Assembly: GCF_000527095.1 (NCBI RefSeq)
Contig: NZ_AZUN01000001.1
Location: forward strand, 992,001 to 1,056,000
Reading direction: 5' to 3'
Source of the DNA: Methylomicrobium lacus LW14
Lineage (GTDB): Bacteria > Pseudomonadota > Gammaproteobacteria > Methylococcales > Methylomonadaceae
DNA length: 64,000 nt
In this document: piece after piece, positions 18,725 to 26,618 of the stretch
Layout of the letters: each line of letters starts with the position of its first letter
Numbering within the stretch: the first letter of the stretch is position 1
The notes under the pieces: generated by a model
Seen by the model: only the letters and a program-made list of their open reading frames with translations
Told to the model about the DNA's origin: nothing
Database searches by the model: none
Position numbers and translations under genes: made by a program

Positions 18725-20260
18725 CTAAAAGGCCATCAGCGGCTTGAGTAAGTCGACACTATCGCCCAAGGTGTAGCCGTCGTTTTGGGCGGCCAGATCC
18801 TTAGCGAAGGTGAAGTCGGCCGGAAACTCGGCATGAATGCGGTACAACACATCGCCTTTTTTGACCGGGCTGCCCAATTTTTTGAGCAGATCGACGCCGG
18901 CCCGTTTCATCATCGGCGCGCCGGCCATCCGGGCGATTTTGGCCATCTGCAGATTGTCGATTTCGGTCACGATGCCGTCGTTTTGCGCAACCACCTCATG
19001 ACAAAGCGAGCCCGGCGTCAAATCGATCGGTTTCGAACCCTGAGCCTGGATAATCTCGTTCATTTTCGCACAGGCCCGGCCCGATTCGAGAATATCGCGC
19101 GCAATCGCATAGCCCTGACCGCCGCGCACGTCGGGGTCGAATTCGATGATGCGGCCGGCCAAGTGCAAGGATTTTTGACGCAAATCCTCTGGTGCACCAG
19201 GATCGTTTTGCAGCACCAGCATCACATCGCGCGCTTCCAGCGCAGGGCCGATGCCGCGTCCGATCGGCTGGCGTCCGTCGGTGATCATCACTTCCAGATG
19301 CAGATTGAGCCGGTCGCCGACGAATTCGAACAGCTTGCGCAATGCGAGCGCCTGCCGCATTTGCCTAACTTTCGCGGAAGGACCGACAGGTATGTCGATC
19401 AAAAGATGCGTCGAGCCGGCCGCCAGCTTTTTGGATAAGATCGACGCAACCAATTGACTCTGCGAATCGATACTTAACGGACGCTCAACCGCGATCAACA
19501 TATCATCGACCGGCGCGAGCCGGGCCGTGCCGCCCCAGGCCAGACAGCCGCGTTCGCGGCGCACGATGTCATGCAATTGCTCGGGAGTCAGATTGACTTC
19601 GCATAACATTTCCATGGTATCCGAGGTGCCGGCCGGCGAGGTGATCGCCCGGCTCGACGTTTTCGGGATCAGCATGCCATGCGCGGCGACGATCGGCACG
19701 ACCAGCATCGAGGTCCGGTTGCCGGGAATACCGCCGATGCAATGCTTGTCGGCCACCAGGGGTTCATCCCAGTCGATCCGGTCTCCGGATTGCAGCATCG
19801 CGCGGGTCAAATAGAGCAGCTCGTCGCGATCCAGACTGTTTTGGCCGGTCGCGACCAGAAAAGCGGCAATCTCCATTTTCGAATAGCGGCTTTCGACGAT
19901 GTCATTGCATATGCTATTGAAGTCGGCCTGATCGAGCCTCTCACCATTGATCTTGCGGCGCACAGCATCCATCGATTTGGGCGGTTCGGCATGATTGACC
20001 GTGACCAGGCAGCCCTCTTCGCAGCTGAATTGCTCGAAAGCCTGTTCCGACAAGCCGAGCTCTCCGGGCTGCACGATCGAAGCATCATCGACCACATTCA
20101 GAACCGCCAGCACCTTGGTGCTGTCCAAACTGACCTGAATCTTCGACAGCGCCTGAAAACCCTCCGCGCGGTAAATGCCGCATTCGCGGTGCATATAGGC
20201 GACGTTTTCATGATAGGTATCGATCGCGGTTCGGCGAAGTTGCAGGGTGTCGGTACTCAT
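18725..20260 (-). CDS. AMP phosphorylase / thymidine phosphorylase-like enzyme
   Basis: Belongs to the pyrimidine-nucleoside phosphorylase fold family. At 511 residues, with an extra N-terminal domain of about 90 residues, it matches the archaeal AMP phosphorylase subfamily better than bacterial DeoA (about 440). Phosphate- and substrate-binding segments are visible: DKHCIGGIPGNRTSM, TSSRAITSPAGTSDTMEML, and the C-terminal biotinyl-like domain starting near VAQNDGIVTEI. In archaea this enzyme turns AMP into adenine and ribose 1,5-bisphosphate. Whether this bacterial copy uses AMP or thymidine cannot be told from sequence alone. It is the first gene of a two-gene operon with the PRPP-synthetase-like gene. 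Confidence 0.85.
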   Translation of the reverse strand: MSTDTLQLRRTAIDTYHENVAYMHRECGIYRAEGFQALSKIQVSLDSTKVLAVLNVVDDASIVQPGELGLSEQAFEQFSCEEGCLVTVNHAEPPKSMDAVRRKINGERLDQADFNSICNDIVESRYSKMEIAAFLVATGQNSLDRDELLYLTRAMLQSGDRIDWDEPLVADKHCIGGIPGNRTSMLVVPIVAAHGMLIPKTSSRAITSPAGTSDTMEMLCEVNLTPEQLHDIVRRERGCLAWGGTARLAPVDDMLIAVERPLSIDSQSQLVASILSKKLAAGSTHLLIDIPVGPSAKVRQMRQALALRKLFEFVGDRLNLHLEVMITDGRQPIGRGIGPALEARDVMLVLQNDPGAPEDLRQKSLHLAGRIIEFDPDVRGGQGYAIARDILESGRACAKMNEIIQAQGSKPIDLTPGSLCHEVVAQNDGIVTEIDNLQMAKIARMAGAPMMKRAGVDLLKKLGSPVKKGDVLYRIHAEFPADFTFAKDLAAQNDGYTLGDSVDLLKPLMAF

Positions 20261-20452
20261 GGCGGTTGTTATGGTTAGCGTTTGCCGATCATGCGATTAA
20301 TCCGGCCTATTGTCAACTAGCCGGCTTTACAGGCAAGCCATGGAATGGCATAGTAAACCATTGGCCGGCAGACTCAATGGCGCCGAGGGCAGGGAACCAC
20401 AAACCCGCTTCGGCCGAGAGTTTGCGGCAGACGGAGAATTACATCATCAATT

Positions 20453-21043
20453 ATGAGCAAATGCAGTTGGGCGTTGAGCAGCCCGCAAATGGAAAACTAT
20501 CACGACGCCGAATGGGGCGTGCCGGTGCATGACGACCGGTTGTTGTTTGAATTTCTGGTATTGGAAGGTGCGCAGGCCGGGTTGAGTTGGTCGACGGTTT
20601 TAAACAAGCGCGAAAATTATCGGCAGGCGTTCGATCATTTCGATCCCGAAACCGTGGCTCGCTACGACGAACAGAAGATTGAAGAACTACTGCAAAATCC
20701 GGGCATCATCCGCAACCGCCTGAAAGTTCAGGCCGCCGTGGCCAATGCCAAGGCTTTTCTGGCCGTGCAGGAAGATTTCGGCAGCTTCGACGAGTATATC
20801 TGGCGTTTTGTCGACGGCGTGCCGGTCGTGAATCATTGGCGGACGCTTGAGCAAATTCCGGTCTCGACGCGCGTGTCCGAAATCCTTAGCCGCGATCTGA
20901 AGAAACGCGGTTTCAAGTTTGTCGGCAGCACGATCTGTTATGCGCACATGCAGGCGACCGGCATGGTCAACGATCACACGATCGATTGTTTCCGGCATGC
21001 CGAAATCATCAATCAATATCCATTGCCAGAAGAAGAGGAGTAA
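20453..21043 (+). CDS. tag: DNA-3-methyladenine glycosylase I
   Basis: Removes 3-methyladenine from alkylated DNA. The protein (196 residues) has the family start MSKCSWAL, the YHDAEWGVP motif, and a C-terminal set of Cys and His residues (CYAHMQATGMVNDH, then CFRH) that bind zinc in this family. The ATG at 20453 gives the standard N-terminus. gloA follows after six bases, so the two form a small operon against reactive metabolites, which is inference. Confidence 0.92.
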   Translation: MSKCSWALSSPQMENYHDAEWGVPVHDDRLLFEFLVLEGAQAGLSWSTVLNKRENYRQAFDHFDPETVARYDEQKIEELLQNPGIIRNRLKVQAAVANAKAFLAVQEDFGSFDEYIWRFVDGVPVVNHWRTLEQIPVSTRVSEILSRDLKKRGFKFVGSTICYAHMQATGMVNDHTIDCFRHAEIINQYPLPEEEE

Positions 21044-21049
21044 ATCGCC

Positions 21050-21490
21050 ATGCGTTTTTTACACACGATGATTAGGGTTCGCGATCTGGAAGAGTCGCTC
21101 GATTTTTTCTGCAACAAACTGGGGCTGATCGAAGGCAGAAGGATGGACAGCGAGGTCGGCCGCTTCACGCTGGTTTATCTGCACGCGCCCAAAGACGCCA
21201 ACCAATCCAAAGAAATGCAGTCTCCGGAAATCGAACTGACTTTCAACTGGGACCCTGAAGACTATACCGGCGGCCGCAACTTCGGTCATCTGGCGTTTGA
21301 AGTCGACAACATTTACGAAACCTGCCAAAAGCTGATGGATGCCGGTATCTTGATCAACCGGCCGCCGCACGACGGCCACATGGCGTTCATCCGTTCGCCG
21401 GATCAGATTTCTATCGAATTATTACAGAAAGACGGCCCGTTGCGGCCCCAGGAACCATGGCTTTCTATGGCGAATAGCGGAAGTTGGTAA
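21050..21490 (+). CDS. gloA: Lactoylglutathione lyase (glyoxalase I)
   Basis: Converts the methylglyoxal-glutathione adduct to lactoylglutathione. The 146 residues carry the two beta-alpha-beta repeats of the family. Metal ligands are recognisable: His5 in FLHTMIRV, the Glu of SPEIELTFN, His in NFGHLAFEV, and the Glu in QISIELLQK. This is the nickel-type bacterial length. It sits just behind tag. Confidence 0.93.
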   Translation: MRFLHTMIRVRDLEESLDFFCNKLGLIEGRRMDSEVGRFTLVYLHAPKDANQSKEMQSPEIELTFNWDPEDYTGGRNFGHLAFEVDNIYETCQKLMDAGILINRPPHDGHMAFIRSPDQISIELLQKDGPLRPQEPWLSMANSGSW

Positions 21491-21501
21491 AACCAGCAGG
21501 T

Positions 21502-21780
21502 CTTTTTATACTTCTCTTGCACATGCTGAAATGGCAATATCAACCCGGCAGACGTGGAAATAGCTGGAAATTTTCGATTGATGAACAGCGCTTGCGCTTT
21601 CAAAAAGTCCTTAAGCAAAATCCCGGCTTAAAATCCGGTATTGCTGAAATCCTATCCGATGCTTATGAACTCGCCGTGATGAAGGCCGCGCATGAAACGG
21701 GATTACGTTTCGATATATTTCCTGTTGCTTGTCCATGGACAATGGAACAATTGATTCAGAAAGATTTTTATCCGGATTGA
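21502..21780 (+). pseudogene. DUF29 gene remnant (5' truncated)
   Basis: The frame encodes the C-terminal part of DUF29 proteins: LLHMLKWQYQPGRRGNSW, then RFQKVLKQNPGLK and FPVACPWTMEQL. The N-terminal half (about 60-70 residues in the family) is missing, and the homologous part starts only about 12 bases after the gloA stop. No ribosome-binding site is visible. It is best read as a truncated leftover. Confidence 0.7.
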
Positions 21781-22096
21781 ACTGATGTTCTTTCAATCGC
21801 AGCCAAGGCGCTTATAGCCACAAGTCCGTCATTCCGGCAGGGATTGCCGGAATCCAGGCCACAGGGATGTTTTAATCATTGAGGCATCACTCAGCCGCGT
21901 TTGAATGACTTGCTTAAGGGCAAAATCTCTAAATTTTCACTCAATGCTTTACTAAATATCGCGGAGCCTCTCGGTCTTCGGGTTCATATAACGCTTGATG
22001 CGGCATGATGATTTTGGGCGCCTGACCGGACGGACACCGATAAAGGGTCTTCCCGGCATGGGCCCACAGGAGCAAGGCGCTTTGCCTATATTAGCA
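21781..22096. other. Non-coding gap with a REP-like hairpin
   Basis: About 316 bases without a gene. A perfect hairpin, TTCCGGCA (21832-21839) with TGCCGGAA (21845-21852), belongs to the same dispersed type as the motif inside 2511-2697. Nothing else was recognised. Confidence 0.5.
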
Positions 22097-22570
22097 TCAG
22101 CTTTTGCTGTTGTTTTTTTTCCATTCCTTTTTTGCCCTCATAAAATCATTTGCACAAAAGACTCGGGTTGCATGATCTCTTAGATAATTACATTGTTCGG
22201 GTTTCTGGTATATTTTTTTGAACTCTGAATTCTCTTGTACTGCTGCCTGATAGGCTTTTGTGCTGTTTTCATACACAATTTGACTCCTTGTTTTAGGTAC
22301 TACAATTTGGGGGGCGCTATAAAGCGGGTAGGGCCTTAATTTCGATTCCAAGGATTCGCTTCTAGTCCCTCCCGTAATGAAGTTGCTTATGCCTCTTGCC
22401 AGTTCTTTAAACTCAAAGCTGGTTTGCTTTATTAGCATGGCTTGCCCGCCGAAGTAGATCACTTCCATTACAATCAAACAACAAAACACGATGGCGACGG
22501 CTGGGATTATCGGAAAAATTGGTTCTGGCCCATCATGATTTCTTTCTTCATCATACCTATGATTTCTCAT
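22097..22570 (-). CDS. Hypothetical single-pass membrane protein
   Basis: A 157-residue protein of unknown function. A hydrophobic segment of about 20 residues (about 22-42, around PAVAIVFCCLIVMEVIYF) is preceded by a charged N-terminus and followed by a soluble tail containing two cysteines (QCNYLRDH, VFCAND). The base composition is clearly more AT-rich than the neighbouring core genes, suggesting transfer. It lies just downstream of another small gene on the same strand, near the dif-associated element. No family was recognised. Confidence 0.55.
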   Translation of the reverse strand: MRNHRYDEERNHDGPEPIFPIIPAVAIVFCCLIVMEVIYFGGQAMLIKQTSFEFKELARGISNFITGGTRSESLESKLRPYPLYSAPQIVVPKTRSQIVYENSTKAYQAAVQENSEFKKIYQKPEQCNYLRDHATRVFCANDFMRAKKEWKKNNSKS

Positions 22571-22609
22571 TTTTTTGCTCTGTTTCTTAAAATGACCTAA
22601 GTATAGAAG

Positions 22610-22885
22610 CTAATAAAAGAGATTTTTTAAGATTGGGTAGAGTTGTTGTTTCTGGCCTGTTAGTTCTAAAATCCTTTTGGCCGTCCACCGGCGATTTTTG
22701 CAGCGTAAAACGCCTCGCGAAAATATAAAGCCTTCCCAGCCTTCGATATTTATGCTTTTACGATCCCATAGCAGCAAAAGCTGCTCGGCCATCGGTGGAG
22801 CGTCCGTCGCACGTTCTTCGTTCAGTCCCACGGTATTCCAGCGGATGTGATAAAACTTTGATTTGGGTTTTCTTCCGCGCTTCAT
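22610..22885 (-). CDS. Hypothetical small basic protein
   Basis: A 91-residue protein with a very basic start (MKRGRKPKSKFYHIRW) and an even spread of basic residues. Such proteins often come from mobile elements and may bind nucleic acid, but no family was recognised. It is AT-rich and lies 39 bases upstream of the membrane-protein gene on the same strand. It begins about 70 bases from the left boundary of the dif-associated element. Confidence 0.45.
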   Translation of the reverse strand: MKRGRKPKSKFYHIRWNTVGLNEERATDAPPMAEQLLLLWDRKSINIEGWEGFIFSRGVLRCKNRRWTAKRILELTGQKQQLYPILKNLFY

Positions 22886-22956
22886 TTTTCGTGATCATTG
22901 CAAAAAGCTTCAGGATAGTCGCCAAAGCTTGTTTCCGATTAGCCTTAAAAGACTTC

Positions 22957-23040
22957 GCATAATGTAGCGGCCTTATGTATAAAGGCCCTGGCGGATCATG
23001 GTTAGCCCGTCGGGGCCTTTTTGCATAAGGCGCATTATGC
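22957..23040. repeat. attP-like forked hairpin
   Basis: A long interrupted inverted repeat. GCATAATG (22957-22964) pairs with CATTATGC (23033-23040), and the segment 22971-22988 pairs with 23013-23030 with two mismatches. Unpaired bulges of six and two bases lie between the arms. Two inverted XerC-site-like sequences about 80 bases apart resemble the folded attP of CTX-type filamentous phages. The inner GGCCC/GGGCC stem followed by T-rich sequence could also act as a terminator. Confidence 0.55.
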
Positions 23041-23100
23041 GTTGGCTCAATAAATACTTGCCTGTTTCTGTGGGCCGTAGTAGTTTAAACAAACATCCCT

Positions 23101-23149
23101 GGTGCCCATTTGCCGGCGATAGACGCTTAGTCTAGCCGGCATGGGCACC
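23101..23149. repeat. Large 20-bp-stem hairpin
   Basis: GGTGCCCAT (23101-23109) pairs with ATGGGCACC (23141-23149), GCCGGC (23112-23117) with GCCGGC (23135-23140), and TAGAC with GTCTA around a GCTTA loop. Two short bulges interrupt the stem. There is no T-tract, so a terminator is unlikely. A single-strand origin or packaging signal is possible. Confidence 0.6.
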
Positions 23150-23160
23150 GGGGGAAATGC

Positions 23161-23182
23161 CCCCCCTTTACTAACAGGGGGG
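23161..23182. repeat. C6/G6 hairpin
   Basis: CCCCCC (23161-23166) is followed by a 10-base spacer and GGGGGG (23177-23182). It lies directly after the larger hairpin, upstream of the 135-codon gene. The function is unknown. Confidence 0.45.
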
Positions 23183-23199
23183 TAACTTCGAAAATTCCC

Positions 23200-23223
23200 T
23201 TGATTTCTGATTCTGAAATCAAA
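23200..23223. promoter_or_regulatory. Palindromic repeat upstream of element gene
   Basis: TTGATTTC and GAAATCAA are inverted around a 7-base centre. Related copies occur inside the following gene at 23495-23517 and 23540-23563. It may be an iteron or an operator for the element's own protein, which is inference. Confidence 0.35.
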
Positions 23224-23329
23224 CTCAACCTTCTTTTTTCCTTCCGCAATCGTTGCGCTCGATCTTGCGCTTTTTTAAACCCGTGCTATCATTGATTTAT
23301 GATAGCAACAATCAAATAGGGCCTATTCT

Positions 23330-23737
23330 ATGCGGGGCGGCAAACGACCAGGGGCAGGGCGTAAACCCAGCGAACCGACTAAAATGGTTCGGGTTCCGAT
23401 TTCCTTGATTCCTGAAATTCAGGCGCTGATTGCGCATCGTCGCGAGACTTTGAATGCTGATGCAGAAATCAAACCGGCCATTGTGGAACCGTCTTTGATT
23501 CCTGAAACAGAAATCAAGTCAGGGGGTGCGTCAGCGTCTTTGATTGATGAAGCTGAAATCAAACAGGCGGATACGCCGGTGCCTTTCGATAAAGACGCGT
23601 TACGGTCTTTGGAACGCGTGCCAAAAGACGTTCAGCGTCAGCTTAAGTCGGACTATGGCTCATTGACCAATGCCGTTAAGGCGGGTATCCGGGCGCAACG
23701 CTATGATGGCAAATGGCGGGCCGTGCTGCCTGGGTAG
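23330..23737 (+). CDS. Small element-encoded protein with internal repeats
   Basis: A 135-residue protein starting MRGGKRPGAGRKPSEP, a lysine/arginine/glycine-rich start seen in many small mobile-element proteins (known from experience of such proteins, not a named family). Residues about 24-80 contain three related units of the type SLIPE.EIK. At DNA level these repeats are near-palindromic (TTGATT, then AAATCAA), and a non-coding copy lies at 23200-23223. The C-terminus (LKSDYGSLTNAVKAGIRAQRYDGKWRAVL) is predicted helical and basic. It is probably DNA binding and the only gene of the dif element. Confidence 0.6.
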   Translation: MRGGKRPGAGRKPSEPTKMVRVPISLIPEIQALIAHRRETLNADAEIKPAIVEPSLIPETEIKSGGASASLIDEAEIKQADTPVPFDKDALRSLERVPKDVQRQLKSDYGSLTNAVKAGIRAQRYDGKWRAVLPG

Positions 23738-24107
23738 CCGGTTTCGTGCGGTGGCGTTAGGCTGCCCACGCGAGACAGGAAGTCGAGCATCCGACCGGCG
23801 CTTTTCCGGTCGGATATAGCCGGAAAAGAACCTTGAGCGAAGCTTGGAACGTTGAACCCGGCGTAACAAGGGATTTCGGGCTTTTCTGACTGAGATAGAC
23901 TGCTTTTTATTATCAACCGCTTTTATAAACCTTGCGGGTGTGCCAGTCGTAACGTCTACAGGCGCAAGGCGCTTAAGGGTCGATCTTTAACGTGGTATCC
24001 GAGACTTCGCATAATGTATATTATGTTAAATTGTGTATTATCAGAGTGGCTGCCCTTTCTGTTCATTGCCGAGCGTTCCCACGAGTGATCTTGATGGCTT
24101 TCGTGAT
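23738..24107. other. Non-coding 3' part of the dif element and flank
   Basis: No gene is seen in about 370 bases. The stretch contains a perfect hairpin with a 10-bp stem, ATCCGACCGG (23789-23798) with CCGGTCGGAT (23806-23815), and the intact dif site (24004-24031). Confidence 0.5.
24004..24031. other. dif: Chromosome dimer resolution site dif
   Basis: The 28 bases match the Escherichia coli dif sequence at 25 positions. The central hexamer TGTATA and the XerD arm TTATGTTAAAT are identical; the three changes are in the outer XerC arm. dif lies in the replication terminus and is where XerC and XerD resolve chromosome dimers. Its presence suggests this window is near the terminus. Confidence 0.85.
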
Positions 24108-25661
24108 TCATCGTTTTTTGAACTCGCTAGCGCTCATACGATATTTCTTCAGCTTTCCGTATACCGCTCGGGTCGTCAGTCCCATTGCCGACGCCACTTC
24201 TTTGATATCGCCGTGATGGGTTTGCAGGGTCTGTTTCAGAAAAACCTGTTCGGCGTCTGCCAGGATTTGCTGTCGGTAGGCGTTCCAATCCTGTGCCGTT
24301 GCCGCTGGTTTCGCGTCCAATTCCAGCCGAGTGAGTTCGTTGCCTTTGGTGAATAGCACACTGCGTTCAAGCGTATTTTCCAGCTCTCGCACGTTTCCGG
24401 GCCAGGTGTAGGCGCGGATTTGACTCATCACCTCTCGGTTGACCGACAGCACGTTCTTGCCGTATTTGTCGTTCAGCCGTTTCAAAATTAACTGCACCAG
24501 ATGCGGCAAGTCCTCCGGGCGTTTCATCAGCGGCGGTATCCACAGCCGCACCACATTCAGACGGTAAAACAAATCCTGACGAAACAATCCCTGTTCGACA
24601 TGCTGTTCCAACTGCCGGTTGCTGGCGGAAATAATACGCACGTCGACACTCAAGGTGTGCTTGCCGCCGACCCGCTCCATCTCGCCTTCCTGCAGTACCC
24701 GCAGCAGACGGGTTTGCGCGGCCGGCGACAATGTGTCCACTTCGTCGAGAAACAAAGTCCCGCCTTCGGCCCGCTCGAAAAACCCCTGATGCACTTCCAC
24801 GGCTCCGGTAAAAGCGCCCTTCTCGTGGCCGAATAGCTCGCTTTCGATCAGGCTTTCCGCAATCGCGCCGCAATTGATCGCGACGAACGGTCGGTGTCCG
24901 CGCTCGCTCATCGCGTGTATCGCTCGCGCGATCAATTCCTTGCCGACGCCGGTGGCCCCGCTGATCAGCACCGTCGCGCGGGTCGGCGCGATGATTTCCA
25001 CTTGCTGCAAGACCTTTTGCATGGCCGGCGATTTGGCGATAATCGCCGGCGCCGGTTTAGCGGCATGCTGCTTGGGCTTGCTCCACCAAATAGTGCGCAT
25101 TCTTTCCTCGATGCGGGAATGCAGCGCCGCCATTTCCGATTTGTCCTCCCGCTGATCCTCGCGCCGGTACTCCAGACCGGGCTTGTCGGCGGCGGTATCG
25201 GGGCTGGTGTGAATACAAACTTCACAACCGCCGTGTTTCCTGGCGATACTCTGGCGGATTTCCACCTTGGCGTAACCGAAGTTACGGGCGGCGATACCGC
25301 CGAATACGCTGGACGTCATCCGGCACAGCTCTGGAAAATTGGTCACGCCCTCGCCGAACGGACAACGGCTGTTAACCACGGTAATGGTGCCCGGCTCGAC
25401 CGATGCCAACGAGAAATTTCCGCCAATACGGTTTTTCAACGCCAGGATCAAATCGATGTAGTTCTCACGGTCCAGTTCGCCCTGCCTATCATATTCGTCG
25501 CGATAGGTCTGCTCGAAATACTGTCCGGCACTCTTGGCGATATGCTCGATCAACGATTCGCAATGCCCTTCCCCCTCCTGTTCGCAGGCGTGCATCAGTT
25601 CCAGGATGAAAGTTTGCAGAAAAAATACCGGGGAAATATGGGAAAAATCGTGTTCGCTCAT
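24108..25661 (-). CDS. Sigma-54-dependent transcriptional activator
   Basis: A 517-residue bacterial enhancer-binding protein. The N-terminal part (about 1-160) resembles cysteine-containing sensory output domains of the MOD1/V4R type, with Cys100, Cys113, Cys146 and Cys149. The AAA+ domain has the P-loop GATGVGKE (235-242), the sigma-54 contact loop GAFTGA (282-287) and DEVD (306-309). A Fis-type helix-turn-helix ends the protein (IKEVASAMGLTTRAVYGKL). It is divergent from the methyltransferase operon, which has a -24/-12 promoter, so that operon is its probable target. The input signal is unknown; the cysteines may bind metal or a cofactor. Confidence 0.9.
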   Translation of the reverse strand: MSEHDFSHISPVFFLQTFILELMHACEQEGEGHCESLIEHIAKSAGQYFEQTYRDEYDRQGELDRENYIDLILALKNRIGGNFSLASVEPGTITVVNSRCPFGEGVTNFPELCRMTSSVFGGIAARNFGYAKVEIRQSIARKHGGCEVCIHTSPDTAADKPGLEYRREDQREDKSEMAALHSRIEERMRTIWWSKPKQHAAKPAPAIIAKSPAMQKVLQQVEIIAPTRATVLISGATGVGKELIARAIHAMSERGHRPFVAINCGAIAESLIESELFGHEKGAFTGAVEVHQGFFERAEGGTLFLDEVDTLSPAAQTRLLRVLQEGEMERVGGKHTLSVDVRIISASNRQLEQHVEQGLFRQDLFYRLNVVRLWIPPLMKRPEDLPHLVQLILKRLNDKYGKNVLSVNREVMSQIRAYTWPGNVRELENTLERSVLFTKGNELTRLELDAKPAATAQDWNAYRQQILADAEQVFLKQTLQTHHGDIKEVASAMGLTTRAVYGKLKKYRMSASEFKKR

Positions 25662-25691
25662 GATGGCAAATTAGTGAAATCAATTTTCATA

Positions 25692-25740
25692 AATTGAAAC
25701 ACACATTCAATTATTGGACAAGCTTAAATTACCAATTAAT
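25692..25740. promoter_or_regulatory. Candidate enhancer sites for the activator
   Basis: AATTGAA (25692-25698) and TTCAATT (25706-25712) form a perfect inverted repeat with a 7-base centre. A second, looser inverted pair (CAATTATTGG and CCAATTAATTG) ends about 25740. They lie 60-90 bases upstream of the -24/-12 promoter, where an enhancer-binding protein would bind. Confidence 0.4.
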
Positions 25741-25773
25741 TGATTTTTATGGTGTTTTATCTGCATGCATTCT

Positions 25774-25789
25774 TGGCCCAAAGTTTGCT
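25774..25789 (+). promoter_or_regulatory. Sigma-54 (-24/-12) promoter
   Basis: TGGCCCAAAGTTTGCT fits the consensus TGGCACG-N4-TTGCW with correct GG-GC spacing. It points toward the methyltransferase gene at 25947 and lies next to the gene for a GAFTGA-type activator. Transcription would start near 25800. Confidence 0.65.
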
Positions 25790-25946
25790 TTGTTCTACTC
25801 GAGACTGTCTACGGATAGAAAAACCGGATGGCAATGGTTGTCCCCCTCCCGCTGCGCATCCGAAATGAAACCGCCGTTGCGCAGTCTCTTCGCACCCGCC
25901 GATGGCTACGGCGTTTATTAAACAGAACTATCGTTAGGAAACCTTC

Positions 25947-26600
25947 ATGAGCACCGACAGACCGCCATTAAACCCGCACCCGCTGAGCGACTATGTAGCC
26001 TGGGCCGGCAACCGCAACCGCGCGCCGATTCTCGGCGTACTGAAAGAAAAACTGCCTAAGGAGTCGGGGCGGGTTCTGGAAATGGCCAGCGGCAGCGGCA
26101 TGCATATCAATTTCTTCGCGCCGCATTTCGACCATCTACACTTTCATCCCACCGACAAGGATCAGGAAGTCTTCGATAACATCAAACAGTTGACCGCCGA
26201 CCATGGCAACGACAACATCGCCGATCCTGTGCATCTGGATCTGACCGATCCGGAAACCTGGTTCAATCCCGGCGATAAAAACTCGTTCGACGCGATTTTC
26301 TGCATCAACATTTTTCAGGTCGCTCCGATTTCGATCGCCGACGGCATGATGGAATGCGCTTCGCATCTGTTAAGCGACGACGGCATTCTGTTGATCTACG
26401 GTCCATTCAAAGTCGAAGGCCGTTTTACCACCGACTCGAACAAGGAGTTCCATGACACCTTGTCGTCCTACCAAGTTTCTGAATGGGGATTGAAAGACGT
26501 AGCCGATCTGAAAATGGCCGCCGCCCACCACGGCATGGTGTTGAAGGAAATTATCGATATGCCGGCCAACAACTTTTCGTTGATTTTCGGCCGCGGTTAA
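25947..26600 (+). CDS. DUF938 family SAM-dependent methyltransferase
   Basis: A 217-residue protein of the DUF938 methyltransferase family. The glycine-rich SAM-binding motif appears as VLEMASGSGMHINFF, preceded by the family segment RNRAPILGVLKEKLP. The motif around FDAIFCINIFQVAP corresponds to the usual post-I/IV region. The substrate is not known for the family. It is the first gene of a three-gene operon that starts from a -24/-12 promoter. Confidence 0.85.
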   Translation: MSTDRPPLNPHPLSDYVAWAGNRNRAPILGVLKEKLPKESGRVLEMASGSGMHINFFAPHFDHLHFHPTDKDQEVFDNIKQLTADHGNDNIADPVHLDLTDPETWFNPGDKNSFDAIFCINIFQVAPISIADGMMECASHLLSDDGILLIYGPFKVEGRFTTDSNKEFHDTLSSYQVSEWGLKDVADLKMAAAHHGMVLKEIIDMPANNFSLIFGRG

Positions 26601-26618
26601 CCCTCGGGAGACAACATT

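Larger units (their letters stand above)
22952..24031. mobile_element. Small dif-integrated element (IMEX-like)
   Basis: The segment is bounded on the left by a half dif site (22950-22966) and on the right by an intact dif (24004-24031). The 17-bp direct repeat AGACTTCGCATAATGTA is identical at 22950-22966 and 24002-24018. It contains an attP-like folded hairpin at the left end, two strong hairpins, a C/G hairpin, internal repeats and a single gene of 135 codons. This is the layout left by XerCD-dependent integration of single-stranded phage or satellite DNA. No replication, coat or assembly gene is visible, so it would be a satellite or a remnant. Confidence 0.6.

Noticed and set aside
24894..25697. 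Plus-strand frame opposite the sigma-54 activator
   Set aside because: Shadow of the AAA+ gene; no start signal or domain.
25694..25921. 75-codon frame upstream of the methyltransferase
   Set aside because: Covers the likely promoter and enhancer region and has no ribosome-binding site.
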